From Chloroflexota bacterium (lineage in GTDB: Bacteria; Chloroflexota; Limnocylindria; QHBO01): DNA of 6,614 nt. The notes below the pieces were generated by a model. It searched no databases and was not told the origin of the DNA. It saw only the letters and a list, made by a program, of their open reading frames with translations. Positions 1-5,581 of the stretch are shown in pieces. Within the stretch, counting starts at the first letter, position 1. Each line of letters starts with the position of its first letter. Made by a program: the position numbers and the translations under genes. Where the stretch lies: positions 1 to 6,614 of the forward strand of contig VBGQ01000108.1 of assembly GCA_005882055.1 (NCBI GenBank), given 5' to 3'.

Positions 1-5
1 CACCG

Positions 6-632
6 ATGGCGACCTCCGAGGCGGCTTCGCAGGAGGCGGCTCCGCAGCGCTCCAAGCGCGGTGGCAACGGCGGCTTCCAGAAGCCCGCCTACGCCGGGCT
101 GCGCCAGCGCTACCACGACGAGGTGCAGCCCGCGCTGCAGCGCGAGTTCGGCTACGCCAACCCCATGCAAATCCCGCGCGTGGAGAAGGTGATCGTCAAC
201 ATCGGCCTGGGAGAGGCGATCCTGAACGCCAAAGCGGTCGACGCCGCCGTGGGTGACCTGGCGATCATCACCGGACAGCGGCCGATCGTCACGCGTGCCA
301 AGCGCTCGATCGCGCAGTTCCGCCTCCGCACCGGGATGCCGATAGGCGCCAAGGTGACGCTCCGCGGCCAGCGCATGTACGACTTCCTGGAGCGCACTCT
401 GAGCCTCGCGCTTCCGCGCATCCGCGACTTCCGCGGCATCCCAACGCGCTCCTTCGATGGCCGTGGCAACTTCAGCCTTGGCCTGCGCGAGCAGCTCGTC
501 TACCCGGAGATCGACTACGACAAGATCGACCGGCTGCGGGGGTTCGAAGTGAGCATCGTCACCACGGCACGCACCGACGAGGAGGGGCGCAAGCTCCTCC
601 AGCTGCTGGGCATGCCGTTCCAGGCAACCTGA
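6..632 (+). CDS. rplE: 50S ribosomal protein L5, with N-terminal extension
   Basis: Structural protein of the 50S central protuberance; it binds 5S rRNA with L18 and contacts the P-site tRNA. The 208-residue product carries the L5 core from about residue 30 to the end: PMQIPRVEKVIVNIGLGEA (53-71), the family signature region IITGQRPIVTRAKRSIA (87-103), GMPIGAKVTLRG (110-121) and FSLGLREQLVYPEIDYDKI near 156-174. L5 is usually about 180 residues, so roughly the first 28 residues are extra, rich in Ala, Ser, Gln, Gly and basic residues. The ATG at 6 is only five bases from the window edge, so no ribosome site can be seen and a start further upstream cannot be excluded; the next in-frame Met (53) lies inside the core. 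Its stop overlaps the rpsN Shine-Dalgarno. Identity is secure; the exact start is not. Confidence 0.96.
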   Translation: MATSEAASQEAAPQRSKRGGNGGFQKPAYAGLRQRYHDEVQPALQREFGYANPMQIPRVEKVIVNIGLGEAILNAKAVDAAVGDLAIITGQRPIVTRAKRSIAQFRLRTGMPIGAKVTLRGQRMYDFLERTLSLALPRIRDFRGIPTRSFDGRGNFSLGLREQLVYPEIDYDKIDRLRGFEVSIVTTARTDEEGRKLLQLLGMPFQAT

Positions 633-636
633 GGAG
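631..636 (+). promoter_or_regulatory. Ribosome binding site deciding the TTG start of rpsN
   Basis: GAGGAG, seven bases before TTG at 644. It shares bases with the rplE stop codon, which suggests translational coupling, and it supports the unusual TTG start. Confidence 0.75.
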
Positions 637-643
637 AGCCGAT

Positions 644-829
644 TTGGCCAAGAAATCCATGATCGCGAAGGCGGCCCGCAAGCCGCGCTTCCCGGTCCAG
701 CAGCACAGCCGATGCGCGATCTGCGGGCGCCCGCGCGCCTTCATGCGTCGCTTCGGGATGTGCCGTATCTGCTTCCGGGAGCGGGCCCTGGATGGCCTGC
801 TGCCAGGGGTGACCAAGTCCAGCTGGTAG
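644..829 (+). CDS. rpsN: 30S ribosomal protein S14, zinc-binding (type Z)
   Basis: Small-subunit head protein that assembles on 16S rRNA near S3 and S10. The product is 61 residues, the normal length for the short zinc form of S14. It has two zinc knuckle pairs, C24-x2-C27 and C40-x2-C43, inside RCAICGRP and GMCRICFRE, a basic N-terminus (AKKSMIAKAARKPRF) and the typical C-terminal end LPGVTKSSW. The start is TTG, chosen because it has GAGGAG seven bases upstream and gives the conserved MAKKSMIAK beginning. It follows rplE by 11 bases. Having the four Cys residues, it is the zinc-dependent paralog type rather than the longer Cys-free form that some bacteria induce when zinc is short. Confidence 0.96.
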   Translation: MAKKSMIAKAARKPRFPVQQHSRCAICGRPRAFMRRFGMCRICFRERALDGLLPGVTKSSW

Positions 830-842
830 TCGAAGCCAGACC

Positions 843-911
843 GATGGCGTGGCCGCCGGGCGCGGCCCATCAGCGGTAGGCGCCTCCCACGCAGAGCGTG
901 GCGCGAACCGC
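843..911 (+). promoter_or_regulatory. Two adjacent predicted hairpins in the rpsN-rpsH spacer (possible r-protein mRNA leader)
   Basis: The 106 bases between rpsN and rpsH are the only long spacer inside this operon. Hairpin A: GATGG 843-847 pairs with CCATC 867-871, and GCCG 852-855 with CGGC 863-866. Hairpin B: GCGGT 873-877 pairs with ACCGC 907-911, GCGC 880-883 with GCGC 901-904, and CACGC 888-892 with GCGTG 896-900, closed by an AGA loop, with a CTCC bulge on the 5' side. The rpsH Shine-Dalgarno (916-921) begins five bases after hairpin B. S8 is known to repress the spc operon in E. coli by binding its mRNA, so a control role is conceivable, but GC-rich DNA forms such stems by chance. 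I see no clear match to the S8 site. A processing or stability role is equally possible. Confidence 0.35.
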
Positions 912-935
912 CGCCGAGGAGAACGAACACAGAAC

Positions 936-1334
936 ATGAACTCAACCGACCCGATCGCCGACATGCTGACGCGTATCCGTAACGCCAGTGCGGCACGACA
1001 CAAGGACCTGACGGTCCCTTCGTCCAAGGTCAAGCGCGAGATCGCGCGCGTCCTGACCGAGGAGGGCTTCATCGAGTCCTGGGCGACCGCCCCCGACGGC
1101 GTGCAGGAGACGCTCTCCATGCGCCTCAAGTACGTCGAGGGTCGCACGCCGGTCGTGAGCGGCCTGAAGCGGATCAGCAAGCCAGGCCTGCGCGTCTACG
1201 CGCGCAAGACCGAGATCCCGCGCGTCCTGGGCGGGCTCGGGCTGGCCATCCTCTCCACCTCCCGCGGGATCATGACCGGGTCTCAGGCCCGGAAGCTGAA
1301 TCTCGGCGGCGAGGTGCTCTGCTACGTCTGGTAG
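936..1334 (+). CDS. rpsH: 30S ribosomal protein S8
   Basis: Primary 16S rRNA-binding protein of the 30S platform, and in E. coli the translational repressor of the spc operon. The product is 132 residues, the usual S8 length, starting MNSTDPIADMLTRIRNA and ending with the family signature STSRGIMTGSQARKLNLGG followed by EVLCYVW. The frame is open upstream as far as 849, but that stretch does not look like S8. The ATG at 936 is chosen because it gives the conserved TDPIADMLTRIRNA beginning and is preceded by GAGGAG at 916-921. That spacing (14 bases) is longer than for its neighbours. It follows a spacer able to fold into two hairpins and precedes rplF by 11 bases. Identity is secure; the position of the ribosome site is slightly unusual. 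Confidence 0.96.
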   Translation: MNSTDPIADMLTRIRNASAARHKDLTVPSSKVKREIARVLTEEGFIESWATAPDGVQETLSMRLKYVEGRTPVVSGLKRISKPGLRVYARKTEIPRVLGGLGLAILSTSRGIMTGSQARKLNLGGEVLCYVW

Positions 1335-1345
1335 GGAGGAGCGCC

Positions 1346-1785
1346 ATGTCACGCATCGGACGCATGCCGATCACCATCCCGCAGGGCGTCGAGGTCACCC
1401 AGGACGGGATGCGGCTCACCGTCAAGGGACCCCTCGGAACGCTCGAGCGCAGCCTGCACCCGGAGATGCGCGTGGAGCGCGAGGACGGGACGCTGCGCAT
1501 CGTGCGACCCAGCGATGAGCCGCGCCATCGGGCCCTGCATGGGCTCACCCGCACGCTGGTGAATAACATGTCGAGGTGGTGCCGCCGGCAGGGATCACGT
1601 TCATCGTCGAGACCCCCACCCGCCTGGCGGTGAATGGCGCGGACAAGGAGCTCGTCGGCCAGGTGGCCGCGGACATCCGCCAGCGTCGCAAGCCGGAGCC
1701 GTACAAGGGCAAGGGCATCCGCTATCAGGGTGAGCAGATCCTGCGCAAGGCCGGCAAGGCCGGCAAGGTGGGAGGCGCCAAGTGA
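1346..1785 (+). pseudogene. rplF: 50S ribosomal protein L6, broken by an internal deletion with loss of frame
   Basis: L6 sits near the base of the L7/L12 stalk on the 50S subunit. The start is clear: GGGAGGAG at 1334-1341, then ATG 1346. Codons 1-75 give a normal N-terminal domain (MSRIGRMPITIPQGVEV, then RPSDEPRHRALHGLTRTLV, ending NNM at 1562-1570). That frame then reads non-L6 sequence to a stop at 1631-1633. From 1570 onward a different frame (shifted by -1) gives VEVVPPAGITFIVETPTRL and the L6 signature PEPYKGKGIRY, ending at TGA 1783-1785. The two parts sum to about 146 residues against the usual 178-180. The missing part, about 33-35 codons, is the start of the C-terminal domain (normally the VEGV...GVGYRA...LGFSHP region). 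A short tandem repeat of GCAAGGCCG (1745-1768) encodes the Lys-rich tail and is normal for L6. No slippery site is visible, and frameshifting could not restore the lost segment. The cause is either a real mutation or a sequencing/assembly error. Confidence 0.88.
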
Positions 1786-2156
1786 CCGAGAAGTCGCGCG
1801 ACGCGCTGCGTCGCAAGCGTCACGCTCGCATCCGCCTCACGCTGGCCGGAACGACGGAGCGGCCGCGCCTCTCCGTCTTCCGCAGCTCGAAGCACATCTA
1901 CGCCCAGGTCGTGGACGACAGCAACGGCCGAACCCTGGCCGCTGCCTCGTCGCGTGAGGCGGAACTGGCCGGGGCGGCCGGCCGGGACGCCGAGGGCGGC
2001 AAGCTCGCCCCTGCCCACGCGGTGGGCAAGGCGGTCGCTGAGCGGGCGAAGGCCGCCGGGGTGAAGGCCGTCGTTCTCGATCGGGGCGGATACCAGTACC
2101 ACGGGCGGGTTCGCTCGCTCGCCGAGGGCGCCCGCGAGGGCGGCCTCGACCTGTAG
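1782..2156 (+). CDS. rplR: 50S ribosomal protein L18
   Basis: 5S rRNA-binding protein of the central protuberance, partner of L5. The product is 124 residues, close to the family norm. It has the basic N-terminal arm (DALRRKRHARIRLTLAG), the core RPRLSVFRSSKHIYAQVVDD (28-46, with IYAQVVDD typical of L18), AVGKAVAERAKAAGVKAVVLDR (80-101) and the conserved end YQYHGRVRSLAEGAREGGL. The start is GTG at 1782, overlapping the rplF stop as GTGA, with GGGAGG at 1770-1775 six bases upstream. This overlap suggests translation coupled to rplF; if the rplF frame break is real, ribosomes in the first L6 frame would stop about 150 bases before this start, so the site would have to work independently. Confidence 0.95.
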   Translation: MTEKSRDALRRKRHARIRLTLAGTTERPRLSVFRSSKHIYAQVVDDSNGRTLAAASSREAELAGAAGRDAEGGKLAPAHAVGKAVAERAKAAGVKAVVLDRGGYQYHGRVRSLAEGAREGGLDL

Positions 2157-2167
2157 CGGAGGAACCC

Positions 2168-2755
2168 ATGGCTCGAATCGATCCAACCAAGCTCAACCTG
2201 GAAGAGAAGGTCGTCCAGATCAACCGCGTCGCCAAGGTCTCCCGGGGCGGCCGCCGCTTCAGCTTCAGCGCGGTAGTCGTGGTGGGTGACGGCAACGGCG
2301 TGGTCGGGGCCGGCCTGGGCAAGGGCGGCGAGGTCCCGGAGGCGATCCGCAAGGGCGTCGAGGACGCCAAGAAGCACCTCGTCCGAATCCCTCTGGTTGG
2401 CGCCACCATTCCCCACGTCATCGAGCGCGACTTCGGTGCCTCGCACGTGATTCTCAAGCCCGCGTCGCCTGGCACCGGGGTCATCGCCGGCGGTTCGGTG
2501 CGCTCGGTGGTCGAGGCCGCCGGGATCCGCGACCTGCTCTCCAAGTCGATGGGCAGCACCAACCCGGTCAACGTGGTGCGCGCCACCATGGACGCGCTGG
2601 GCGCACTGCGCTCGGCGGACGCCATCGCCGCGAACCGCGGCAAGACGGCTGAGGAGCTCCTCGGCAAGCGTGGGGCGGAGCGGGCACGCACGCCACACGA
2701 GGTGATCGAGCGACCGGCGCCCGCTTTCCCGATGGGAGGCGGCCGTGGCAGATAA
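2168..2755 (+). CDS. rpsE: 30S ribosomal protein S5
   Basis: Small-subunit protein near the mRNA entry channel and the decoding centre, involved in translational accuracy. The product is 195 residues. The N-terminal double-stranded-RNA-binding-like domain spans about 14-77 (VVQINRVAKVSRGGRRFSFS, VVVVGDGNGVVGAGLGKGGE, EAIRKGVEDAKKHL). The C-terminal domain is about 90-160 (LKPASPGTGVIAGGSVRSVV, SKSMGSTNPVNVVRATMDAL). The last 25-30 residues form an Arg/Pro/Gly-rich tail ending GGGRGR. The ATG at 2168 follows GGAGG (2158-2162) with five bases between. It starts 11 bases after rplR and overlaps rpmD by 11 bases. All core motifs are intact. Confidence 0.96.
   Translation: MARIDPTKLNLEEKVVQINRVAKVSRGGRRFSFSAVVVVGDGNGVVGAGLGKGGEVPEAIRKGVEDAKKHLVRIPLVGATIPHVIERDFGASHVILKPASPGTGVIAGGSVRSVVEAAGIRDLLSKSMGSTNPVNVVRATMDALGALRSADAIAANRGKTAEELLGKRGAERARTPHEVIERPAPAFPMGGGRGR
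2734..2739 (+). promoter_or_regulatory. Ribosome binding site deciding the GTG start of rpmD
   Basis: GGGAGG lies inside the 3' end of rpsE, five bases before GTG 2745. It supports a start that overlaps rpsE by 11 bases. Confidence 0.7.
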
Positions 2756-2966
2756 GAATGGCACGCTCCGCGTGACCTGGGTCCGGTCGGAGATCGGGCA
2801 CAACGCGGCGGCACGTGGCACCATCCGCGCTCTGGGGCTGCATCGGTTGCACCAGAGCGTCGACATCGACGACACGCCAACCAACCGCGGCATGATCCGG
2901 CGAGTGGCCTTCCTCCTCGAGGTGGCACCCGCCGGAGGTGCCGAGCCCGAGGATTCGGGATCATGA
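2745..2966 (+). CDS. rpmD: 50S ribosomal protein L30
   Basis: Small 50S subunit protein. The product is 73 residues; the L30 core is about 60 residues and is visible as LRVTWVRSEIGHN, then RGTIRALGLHRLHQSVDIDD, then PTNRGMIRRVAFLLEV. The remaining C-terminal 13 residues (APAGGAEPEDSGS) are an acidic, low-complexity addition. The GTG start at 2745 overlaps the end of rpsE and has GGGAGG at 2734-2739. The stop overlaps the rplO start as ATGA (2963-2966), so translation of rpsE, rpmD and rplO is probably coupled. L30 is absent in some bacteria; here it is present and intact. Confidence 0.94.
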   Translation: MADKNGTLRVTWVRSEIGHNAAARGTIRALGLHRLHQSVDIDDTPTNRGMIRRVAFLLEVAPAGGAEPEDSGS

Positions 2967-3607
2967 AGCTGCACGAGCTGCAACCCAGGCCCGGCGCCCA
3001 CCAGCCGCCGCGGCGCGTGGGGCGAGGCCATGGGTCGGGCCGCGGCAAGACCGCCGGCCGCGGCACCAAGGGCCAGAAGTCGCGGACCGGCGGGGGGATC
3101 CCCGCGTGGTTCGAGGGCGGCCAGACGCCGCTCCACGTTCGGACTCCAAAGCTCCACGGATTCAAGAACCGATTCCGCGTGGAGTACGCCCCGGTCAACC
3201 TGGCGAAGCTCAGCGGAGCGACCAAGGGGACGCTGATCACGCCTGACGTGCTCGTGCACGACGGACTGCTGCGTGACACCAAGCTGCCCCTGAAAGTCCT
3301 CGGCAACGGCGATGCGCCGGCTGGCGTGACCGTTCACGCCCACGCCTTCAGCCGCTCCGCACTCGACAAGCTGCAGGCCGCGGGCAGCACTGCGCAGCGC
3401 ATCAGGTGGCCGGACGGCATGCCCGTCGAGGACGCGCCGGAAGCGTCCGAGACCGATGGCGCACCGCCCGCCAAGCCCAAGCGCCAGCGCGCGCAGGCAA
3501 GCGCGGCGGCCGAGAGCGAGGAGGCATCGGTCACCGAGGAGGCATCGGTTGCAGAAGCCCCAGCCGAGGATAGCGAGGCCGAACCGGAAGGCGAGAGCGA
3601 GTCCTAG
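2963..3607 (+). CDS. rplO: 50S ribosomal protein L15 with long acidic C-terminal tail
   Basis: Late-assembling 50S protein that threads a Gly/Arg-rich N-terminal arm into 23S rRNA. The core is normal: MKLHELQPRPGAHQPPRRVG, the arm GRGHGSGRGKTAGRGTKGQK (20-39), the Gly-rich GGGIPAWFEGGQTPL, then VNLAKLSGATKGTLITPDVL (78-97) and HAHAFSRSALDKLQAAGSTA (125-144). L15 normally ends near residue 145-150. Here about 64 more residues follow, beginning with Pro/Lys/Arg-containing linker sequence and ending in a highly acidic Glu/Ser/Ala stretch. Within it EEASVT and EEASVA are consecutive six-residue repeats encoded by a 15-base perfect repeat. The ATG at 2963 overlaps the rpmD stop; GAGGA at 2949-2953 is the likely ribosome site. 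The stop codon directly abuts the secY GTG. The tail's role is unknown. Confidence 0.95.
   Translation: MKLHELQPRPGAHQPPRRVGRGHGSGRGKTAGRGTKGQKSRTGGGIPAWFEGGQTPLHVRTPKLHGFKNRFRVEYAPVNLAKLSGATKGTLITPDVLVHDGLLRDTKLPLKVLGNGDAPAGVTVHAHAFSRSALDKLQAAGSTAQRIRWPDGMPVEDAPEASETDGAPPAKPKRQRAQASAAAESEEASVTEEASVAEAPAEDSEAEPEGESES
3517..3549 (+). repeat. In-frame 15-base direct repeat inside the rplO tail
   Basis: CGAGGAGGCATCGGT occurs at 3517-3531 and again at 3535-3549, an 18-base period that keeps frame and encodes two EEASV units separated by one residue. It looks like a recent small tandem duplication in a low-complexity region. Confidence 0.85.
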
Positions 3608-4894
3608 GTGATCGACTCGGTCGTCACCGCCCTCCGCGCGCCGGATATCCGCCGCAAGATCCTTTTCACCCTGGGGATCCTGCTCATCTTCCGGGTCCTC
3701 ACCAACGTCCCAGTCCCCAACGTCAACCAGGACCAGCTGCGGAACCTCTTCAACTCGAACCAGCTCCTGGGGCTGCTCGACCTGTTCTCGGGCGGCGGGC
3801 TGGCGACCGCGTCGATCGTGGGGATGGGGGTCAACCCATTCATCAACGCCAGCATCATCATGCAGCTCATGCAGGGGGTGATCCCCAGCCTGGGCGAGCT
3901 GGCCCGCGAGGGCGAATACGGCCGCAATCGGCTCAACCAGTACACGCGGCTGCTGACCGTGCCGATGGCCTTCGCCCAGGGCTACGGATTCACCGTCCTC
4001 CTGCAGAACGCCGGCGTGCTGCCCGCGTCGAGCTTCTTCAGCTTCCAGACCCTCAGCCTGCTGCTGTCGTTCACCGCTGGCACGATCCTGCTCATGTGGC
4101 TCGGCGAGCTGATCAGCGAGCGAGGGCTGGGCAACGGCATCAGCTTCATCATCTTCGCGGGCATCGTGGGCCGCATCCCGCACCAGGCTGGGCCCATCAT
4201 CAGCGGCCCGGATGGCCTGCTGCGGATCATCCCGTTCGTGATCATCGCGATCGTGGTGATCGCAGGCGTGGTGTGGGTCAACGAGGGCCAGCGGCGGATT
4301 CCGGTGCAGTACGCCAGCCGCGTGCGTGGGCGGCGCATGTACCAGGGTCAGACGCAGTACCTGCCGCTCAAGGTCACCATGGCGGGCGTGATCCCCATCA
4401 TCTTCGCCATCAGCATCCTGCTCTTCCCGGCGCAGATCGCGACCTACTTCGCGACCAGCACCATCGAATGGGTACGGAGCGTGGCGACCTGGATCAGCAC
4501 GAACCTGAACGGCACGGGCAACACGCTCCTGTACGGGTCGCTGTACTTCATCCTGGTCGTCTTCTTCACCTACTTCTACACGGCCTTCCAGTTCCGTCCC
4601 GACCAGACAGCTGACTACTTACGCAAGAACGGCGGATTCATCCCCGGCATCCGCCCGGGCCGGCCCACCGAGGAGTTCCTCTTACGTGTGACGAATCGCA
4701 TCACGCTGGGTGGCGCGCTCTTCCTGGGAGCACTGGCGGTGCTGCCGCTGGTCGTGGCTGCGGCGATTCCAGGCACCGAGAACCTGCGCTTGGGTGGGAC
4801 GAGCATGCTCATCGTGGTGAGCGTGGTGGTCGAAACCATGAAACAGCTCGAGGCGCAGATGCTGATGCGCCACTACGAGGGCTTCATCCGGTGA
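3608..4894 (+). CDS. secY: Preprotein translocase subunit SecY
   Basis: Channel subunit of the SecYEG complex, which moves unfolded proteins across, or into, the cytoplasmic membrane. The 428-residue length is typical, and the hydrophobicity pattern fits the ten-helix topology. The first helix is about 18-37 (ILFTLGILLIFRVL). The plug and second-helix region holds SecY signature 1, GMGVNPFINASIIMQLMQ (72-89). Then come the conserved cytoplasmic segment IPSLGELAREGEYGRN (92-107), ERGLGNGISFIIFAGIV (171-187), the large loop with the conserved YLPLKVTMAGVIPIIFA (251-267), and the last loop ADYLRKNGGFIPGIRPG (335-351). The end is MKQLEAQMLMRHYEGFIR. The GTG start immediately follows the rplO TAG with no spacer and only a weak purine-rich site (about 3593-3601), so it is probably translated by coupling to rplO. 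The stop overlaps the adk start. Confidence 0.97.
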   Translation: MIDSVVTALRAPDIRRKILFTLGILLIFRVLTNVPVPNVNQDQLRNLFNSNQLLGLLDLFSGGGLATASIVGMGVNPFINASIIMQLMQGVIPSLGELAREGEYGRNRLNQYTRLLTVPMAFAQGYGFTVLLQNAGVLPASSFFSFQTLSLLLSFTAGTILLMWLGELISERGLGNGISFIIFAGIVGRIPHQAGPIISGPDGLLRIIPFVIIAIVVIAGVVWVNEGQRRIPVQYASRVRGRRMYQGQTQYLPLKVTMAGVIPIIFAISILLFPAQIATYFATSTIEWVRSVATWISTNLNGTGNTLLYGSLYFILVVFFTYFYTAFQFRPDQTADYLRKNGGFIPGIRPGRPTEEFLLRVTNRITLGGALFLGALAVLPLVVAAAIPGTENLRLGGTSMLIVVSVVVETMKQLEAQMLMRHYEGFIR

Positions 4895-5580
4895 CCGATG
4901 GCGCCTCGTTCGGCGGGCGTCGCATCTACCTTCTGGTGGGCGCCGTTGGGGCCGGAAAGGGCACCCAGGCCGACATCCTCAGCGAGCGGCTGGGGCTGCC
5001 CCACCTAGCCAGCGGGGACCTGTTCCGGAGGGCGACTCGCGAGGGGACGCCGTTGGGCGAGAAGGCGAAGGGCTACATGGAGCGCGGCGAACTCGTGCCC
5101 GACGACGTGACGATCGCGATGTTCATGGAAGAGCTAAGCAAGCCGGAGGCTGCTCGCGGCGCGATCCTCGATGGCTTCCCGCGTACGGTCGGGCAGGCGC
5201 GTGCGCTTGACGCGACGCTCGCCGGACAGGGCGAGGGAATCAGCCGCGTGCTGTACATCGAGGTGCCACCGGAGGACCTCGTCGAGCGTGTCTCCGGCCG
5301 ATGGGTGTGCCCGACCGACGGAACGCCCTACCACCTCGTGACGGATCCGCCGCGCGTGCCGGGAATCTGTGACAAGGATGGCATGCCGCTTATCCAGCGC
5401 GACGACGACAAGCCGGAGGTGGTCCGCGCGCGCCTCGCCCAGCAGGTCCCACCAATGCTCGAGGTCATCGCCCATTACGAGCAGGCCGGCAAAGTTTCGC
5501 GTGTCGACGGCAGGGGAACGATCGACGAAGTCACAGGGCGCATCCTCGATGCGCTGGGCCTTGGCCAGGCGGTGAGCTGA
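4891..5580 (+). CDS. adk: Adenylate kinase with variant P-loop and Cys/Asp LID site
   Basis: Cytoplasmic enzyme catalysing ATP + AMP to 2 ADP. The 229-residue product has a short extra N-terminus (about 10 residues), then P-loop GAVGAGKGT at 17-25, AMP-site SGDLFRRA (41-48, R46), DGFPRT (94-99, R98), R133, the long-form LID domain (about 136-172) with QRDDDKPEVVRARL (169-182; R170 and R181). The long LID normally carries a structural zinc held by Cys residues (C, C, C, D in B. subtilis). Here the four positions read C140, D143, C160, D163, so zinc binding is uncertain. The P-loop has Val at position 19 where Pro is usual. The GTG start overlaps the secY stop as GTGA (4891-4894). The secY-adk-map order is classical. 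All other catalytic Arg residues are present, so it is probably active. Confidence 0.95.
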   Translation: MTDGASFGGRRIYLLVGAVGAGKGTQADILSERLGLPHLASGDLFRRATREGTPLGEKAKGYMERGELVPDDVTIAMFMEELSKPEAARGAILDGFPRTVGQARALDATLAGQGEGISRVLYIEVPPEDLVERVSGRWVCPTDGTPYHLVTDPPRVPGICDKDGMPLIQRDDDKPEVVRARLAQQVPPMLEVIAHYEQAGKVSRVDGRGTIDEVTGRILDALGLGQAVS

Positions 5581-5581
5581 G

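Noticed and set aside
839..849. Recurring GACCGATGGCG (839-849, 3451-3461, 4893-4903; shorter forms at 2-11 and 6319-6327) as a possible dispersed regulatory repeat
   Set aside because: Three of the copies encode Thr-Asp-Gly in preferred codons inside unrelated genes, and the surrounding bases are not conserved, so codon bias and chance explain it.
844..879. Eleven-codon open frame (MAWPPGAAHQR) in the rpsN-rpsH spacer, containing a Pro-Pro-Gly stall-type motif
   Set aside because: No convincing ribosome site precedes the ATG, and it lies within a predicted hairpin; an ORF this short is easily due to chance. It would be worth revisiting only if conserved in relatives.
849..935. Extended start for rpsH upstream of 936
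   Set aside because: The frame is open there, but the added residues do not match S8, and the ATG at 936 gives the conserved N-terminus with a ribosome site upstream.
1568..1580. Programmed -1 frameshift as an explanation for the rplF frame break
   Set aside because: There is no heptameric slippery sequence or downstream structure I can point to, and shifting frame would not replace the missing 33-35 codons of L6.
1745..1768. Tandem GCAAGGCCG repeat near the end of rplF
   Set aside because: It encodes the Lys-Ala-Gly tail (KAGKAGK) that is common at the L6 C-terminus, so it is not an independent element.
1898..4183. Very long open frame on the - strand (about 761 codons) opposite rplR to secY, and another of about 489 codons at 1837-3306
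   Set aside because: Both lie antisense to well-recognised conserved genes, their products show no family features, and long antisense open frames are expected in GC-rich DNA with strong third-position G/C bias.
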